The notes below the pieces were generated by a model that saw only the letters and a program-made list of their open reading frames with translations, was not told the origin of the DNA and searched no databases. This document shows positions 7,534 to 8,647 of a stretch of DNA of 8,647 bases, in pieces. This stretch comes from Bacillota bacterium (GTDB lineage Bacteria > Bacillota > Bacilli > Bacillales_A > Planococcaceae). The stretch covers positions 1-8,647 of the forward strand of contig JAEXYZ010000081.1 in NCBI GenBank assembly GCA_023405135.1, read 5' to 3'. Both the position numbers and the translations under genes were made by a program. Position 1 is the first letter of the stretch; the number at the start of each line of letters is the position of its first letter.

Positions 7534-7574
7534 TGGTCTATCACTCTCTTTTTAAGTTTATAGAGTTTATCGAA

Positions 7575-7592
7575 TGTGGTATCGGTTACATA
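7575..7592. promoter_or_regulatory. RbsR/CcpA-type operator 1 (weakest copy)
   Basis: TGTGGTATCGGTTACATA is an imperfect 18-bp palindrome centred on CG at 7583-7584, about 40 bp before the rbsR start. It shares the TGTG...ATCG.TT core with the two stronger copies upstream. It departs from the cre consensus at more positions than they do. Confidence 0.65.
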
Positions 7593-7607
7593 ATAAAGCT
7601 ATTTCAA

Positions 7608-7625
7608 TGTGTAATCGGTTCCACA
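7608..7625. promoter_or_regulatory. RbsR/CcpA-type operator 2
   Basis: TGTGTAATCGGTTCCACA is a near-palindrome with TGTG/CACA outer arms and central CG at 7616-7617, 33 bp from the centre of operator 1. The inner part TGTAATCGGTTCCA follows the CcpA cre pattern (TGNAANCGNWNNCW) throughout, so the site could bind RbsR, CcpA or both. Confidence 0.78.
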
Positions 7626-7653
7626 TTAGCAAATAATAGTGTGGCATTTTTAC

Positions 7654-7671
7654 TGTGTAATCGATTCCACA
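7654..7671. promoter_or_regulatory. RbsR/CcpA-type operator 3 (best palindrome)
   Basis: TGTGTAATCGATTCCACA has central TCGA and matching TGTG/CACA arms, with a mismatch only at the fifth position from each end. Its centre (7662-7663) is 46 bp from operator 2. It is the copy nearest the candidate promoter, roughly 35 bp downstream of the predicted start point, where a bound repressor would block elongation. Confidence 0.8.
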
Positions 7672-7703
7672 TTTTTATTTATAAATTAAATACTTCAAAA
7701 CAT

Positions 7704-7732
7704 ATTATAGTATGTCACAATTAATTCGTTTA
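7704..7732 (-). promoter_or_regulatory. Candidate promoter of the rbs operon
   Basis: A perfect TATAAT lies on the minus strand at 7709-7704. Seventeen bases upstream is TAAACG (7732-7727), a partial -35 match. Initiation near 7697 would put all three operators in the leader, downstream of the start point. No better promoter is seen closer to rbsR. The rest of the 400-bp gap between rbsR and the next ORF (7733-7822) is AT-rich with nothing else recognised. Confidence 0.42.
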
Positions 7733-7822
7733 GGCTATACTAAAATTTCATTTTTAAAAAATTTTTTTCAACACTCTCTAACAATAAAAATTAAAGAGCA
7801 TGTTTCGTGAAAAAATGAACTG

Positions 7823-7869
7823 AACCCCGAATAGTGGACACTTTAAAAAAAGTGGACCTATTCGGGGTT
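7823..7869 (+). terminator. Strong hairpin at the edge of an IS scar, terminator-like
   Basis: AACCCCGAATAG (7823-7834) is perfectly complementary to CTATTCGGGGTT (7858-7869), a 12-bp stem with a 23-nt loop. The plus strand then has TTTTTCTATTTT. AGTGGAC occurs twice in direct orientation (7833-7839 and 7851-7857). No gene precedes it on the plus strand. Because it stands about 65 bp before the IS-like ORF, it fits the 5' terminal region of an IS, where such hairpins block read-through. The element type is inferred. Confidence 0.6.
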
Positions 7870-7934
7870 TTTCTATTTTCATCACTAGAAATTCCCTTTA
7901 TACTAACCATACGATTTAGGAACGGGAGAACACT

Positions 7935-8078
7935 ATGAATAAAATAATTTTTAACGAACATCAACGCAGACAAATTGAAGCGAATCCAAATGTCGCTTCA
8001 GTATCTGATTGTGCCATTCAATATACAGCGGAATTTTCTCAAGATATAAGATTATCTGTTTATTTTGTTCAATTTTAA
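7935..8078 (+). pseudogene. Truncated IS-associated helix-turn-helix ORF
   Basis: ATG at 7935, preceded by GGGAGAA, opens a 47-residue ORF. Its first 34 residues (from MNKIIFNEHQRRQIE through NPNVASVSD to the AEF at 32-34) resemble the N-terminus of short helix-turn-helix proteins that I associate with IS3-type elements in Bacilli. After AEF (ending at 8036) the similarity I can recall stops and the frame runs into unrelated AT-rich sequence, ending at TAA 8076-8078. The DNA-binding domain and everything after it are missing, so this is a remnant. The family assignment is from memory, without an alignment. It overlaps antisense with the small membrane-protein gene by 128 bp. Confidence 0.6.
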
Positions 8079-8187
8079 TATCACTATTTTTTTTAATTTG
8101 AAAAATCATATTAAATAAAAATAATGTAGCTAATAATATTATTAAAAAGGGTATAATCGCTGCTGTAAAGGCAACTAATCCATTCAT
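7951..8187 (-). CDS. Small single-span membrane protein with a C-terminus altered by the IS scar
   Basis: A 78-residue ORF. Residues 7-32 form one long hydrophobic segment, followed by a Lys-rich, possibly coiled stretch (IKKNSDIKIEQNKQIILYLEK, 31-51). This short-membrane-helix plus coil layout resembles DUF4083-like proteins of Bacilli; the match is tentative and the function unknown. Residues 52-78 are the antisense reading of the IS-like ORF, so the native C-terminus was probably replaced at about 8036. Since such proteins commonly end soon after the coil, the core may be nearly intact. The start is ATG 8187, with AGGAGGTG 5 bases upstream. An ATG at 8220 lies at the -10 element and is unlikely. 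It could be a living gene or a pseudogene. Confidence 0.6.
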   Translation of the reverse strand: MNGLVAFTAAIIPFLIILLATLFLFNMIFQIKKNSDIKIEQNKQIILYLEKIPLYIEWHNQILKRHLDSLQFVCVDVR

Positions 8188-8220
8188 ACGAACACCTCCT
8201 GTCCATTGATACCCAACCAA

Positions 8221-8229
8221 ATTATAACA
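8221..8229 (-). promoter_or_regulatory. Extended -10 promoter of the small membrane-protein gene
   Basis: The minus strand reads TGTTATAAT (8229-8221), a TGn extension plus a perfect -10. The -35 region is poor, as is usual for extended -10 promoters. Initiation near 8214 gives a short leader holding the strong ribosome site before ATG 8187. Confidence 0.55.
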
Positions 8230-8339
8230 AAAATAAATAATAAATTTCTCTTAATTAAATTATAATAATTTAACACCGCACTTTAATGTTAAAATTTTGA
8301 AAAAAATCCATTTTTTATATTAATGTATGATATTATAAA

Positions 8340-8357
8340 TTTGTAATATCTTACAAA
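8340..8357. promoter_or_regulatory. Palindrome in the leader of the small secreted peptide gene; possible operator
   Basis: TTTGTAA (8340-8346) and TTACAAA (8351-8357) are perfect inverted arms around TATC. The site lies between AT-rich sequence with -10-like hexamers (TATGAT 8326-8331, TATTAT 8331-8336) and the ribosome site at 8365. No clear -35 was found. An 18-bp symmetrical site here suits a repressor operator; the stem is too AT-rich to be a terminator. The regulator is unknown. Confidence 0.4.
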
Positions 8358-8383
8358 AAAATATAAAGGAGTGAGGATTGTTA

Positions 8384-8548
8384 ATGAATAAATTTAAAAT
8401 TTTAGGATTTTTAATTGCTATGATTAGTATTTCTCTATTTACAAACACTGATTCTCAAGCAAATGCAGCTGAGATTGAAGAGGAACTAGATTCTAATGTT
8501 ACATTTGACTCTAAAGGAGCATTTTATAATACAAAATTTACCATATAA
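8384..8548 (+). CDS. Small predicted secreted peptide (54 residues), function unknown
   Basis: The ORF runs from ATG 8384 to TAA 8546-8548. It has a classic Sec-type signal: Lys at 3 and 5, a hydrophobic core at 6-19, then a polar region ending ANA-A (about 26-29), so cleavage is likely near residue 28 or 29. The mature part would be about 25 residues, acidic at its start (EIEEELD) and ending GAFYNTKFTI. AAAGGAG (8365-8371) is 12 bases before the ATG but only 6 before an in-frame TTG at 8378, which could be the real start and would add two residues. I do not recognise a family. It could be a complete small exported peptide (a signal or bacteriocin-like product) or the surviving 5' end of a longer secreted protein cut by a rearrangement, since an unrelated gene begins to appear within 20 bp. 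Confidence 0.6.
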   Translation: MNKFKILGFLIAMISISLFTNTDSQANAAEIEEELDSNVTFDSKGAFYNTKFTI

Positions 8549-8566
8549 AAACCAATGATAGGTACC

Positions 8567-8647
8567 CTATGCCACCAATAGCTCATTTTTAATCTGTTCA
8601 AGCGATGTGCCTGTGAGCGTTTCGTTGTACACAAACTCAATGATACC
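8567..8647 (-). CDS. C-terminal end of an unidentified protein (runs off the window)
   Basis: The minus strand is open from the window edge to TAG at 8569-8567 and encodes 26 residues, including EFVYNETLTGTSLEQIKNELL and ending VA. The composition looks like real protein, with less AT bias than the neighbouring intergenic DNA. The stop lies only 18 bp from the stop of the convergent secreted-peptide ORF, with no obvious terminator hairpin between them. That arrangement would fit a transposase near an IS end, but I do not recognise the sequence and most of the gene is outside the window. Confidence 0.45.
   Translation of the reverse strand, partial: GIIEFVYNETLTGTSLEQIKNELLVA

Noticed and set aside
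7575..7671. CRISPR-like array
   Set aside because: Only three imperfect 18-bp palindromes with unequal spacers of 15 and 28 bp; their position and symmetry mark them as operators.
7791..7973. 60-residue minus-strand ORF across the hairpin and IS-like ORF
   Set aside because: It runs through the 12-bp hairpin, overlaps the end of the membrane-protein ORF in another frame, and has no ribosome site or recognisable features.

Overview
The window is AT-rich chromosomal DNA from a low-GC Gram-positive bacterium, most likely a Bacillaceae/Planococcaceae member such as Lysinibacillus or Solibacillus. This rests on strong AGGAG-type ribosome sites, a ribose operon in the Bacillus order rbsR-K-D-A-C-B, an RbsB with a lipobox instead of a periplasmic signal peptide, and a YpgQ-like HD protein. 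The genus is inference.

Layout. (1) 1-513: decayed 3' part of an IS4-type transposase gene, with a premature stop and an apparent internal deletion, then an inverted repeat that may be the element's right end. (2) 609-1297: minus-strand HD-domain phosphohydrolase gene with its own promoter and a compact terminator whose loop contains the stop codon. (3) 1386-1827: plus-strand DoxX-family membrane protein, apparently starting at CTG. (4) 1833-1873: a terminator that works in both directions between the convergent doxX-like gene and rbsB. (5) 1880-7533: complete ribose operon on the minus strand. (6) 7534-7732: its control region, with a candidate promoter and three 18-bp operators. (7) 7823-8229: scar of a second insertion sequence fused into a small membrane-protein gene, giving antisense-overlapping chimeric ORFs. 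(8) 8340-8548: gene for a 54-residue predicted secreted peptide behind a short inverted repeat. (9) 8567-8647: 3' end of an unidentified minus-strand gene running off the window.

How the genes work together. RbsB captures ribose outside the membrane. RbsC (channel) and RbsA (twin ATPase) import it. RbsD converts pyranose to furanose forms and RbsK phosphorylates ribose to ribose-5-phosphate. RbsR, the first gene of the operon, probably represses it through the three upstream operators. Two of these also closely match the CcpA cre consensus, so ribose and carbon-catabolite signals may converge on the same DNA. Genes are tightly packed: ATGA overlaps at R/K and K/D, an 8-bp overlap at A/C, and gaps of 45 bp at D/A and 12 bp at C/B.

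I see no clear evidence of a new multi-gene system. The most unusual parts are the operator array, the chimeric ORFs at the IS scar, the small secreted peptide and the CTG start. Several starts are corrected from the longest possible ORF using ribosome-site placement: HD gene, doxX-like gene, rbsC, rbsA, rbsK and the small membrane protein.
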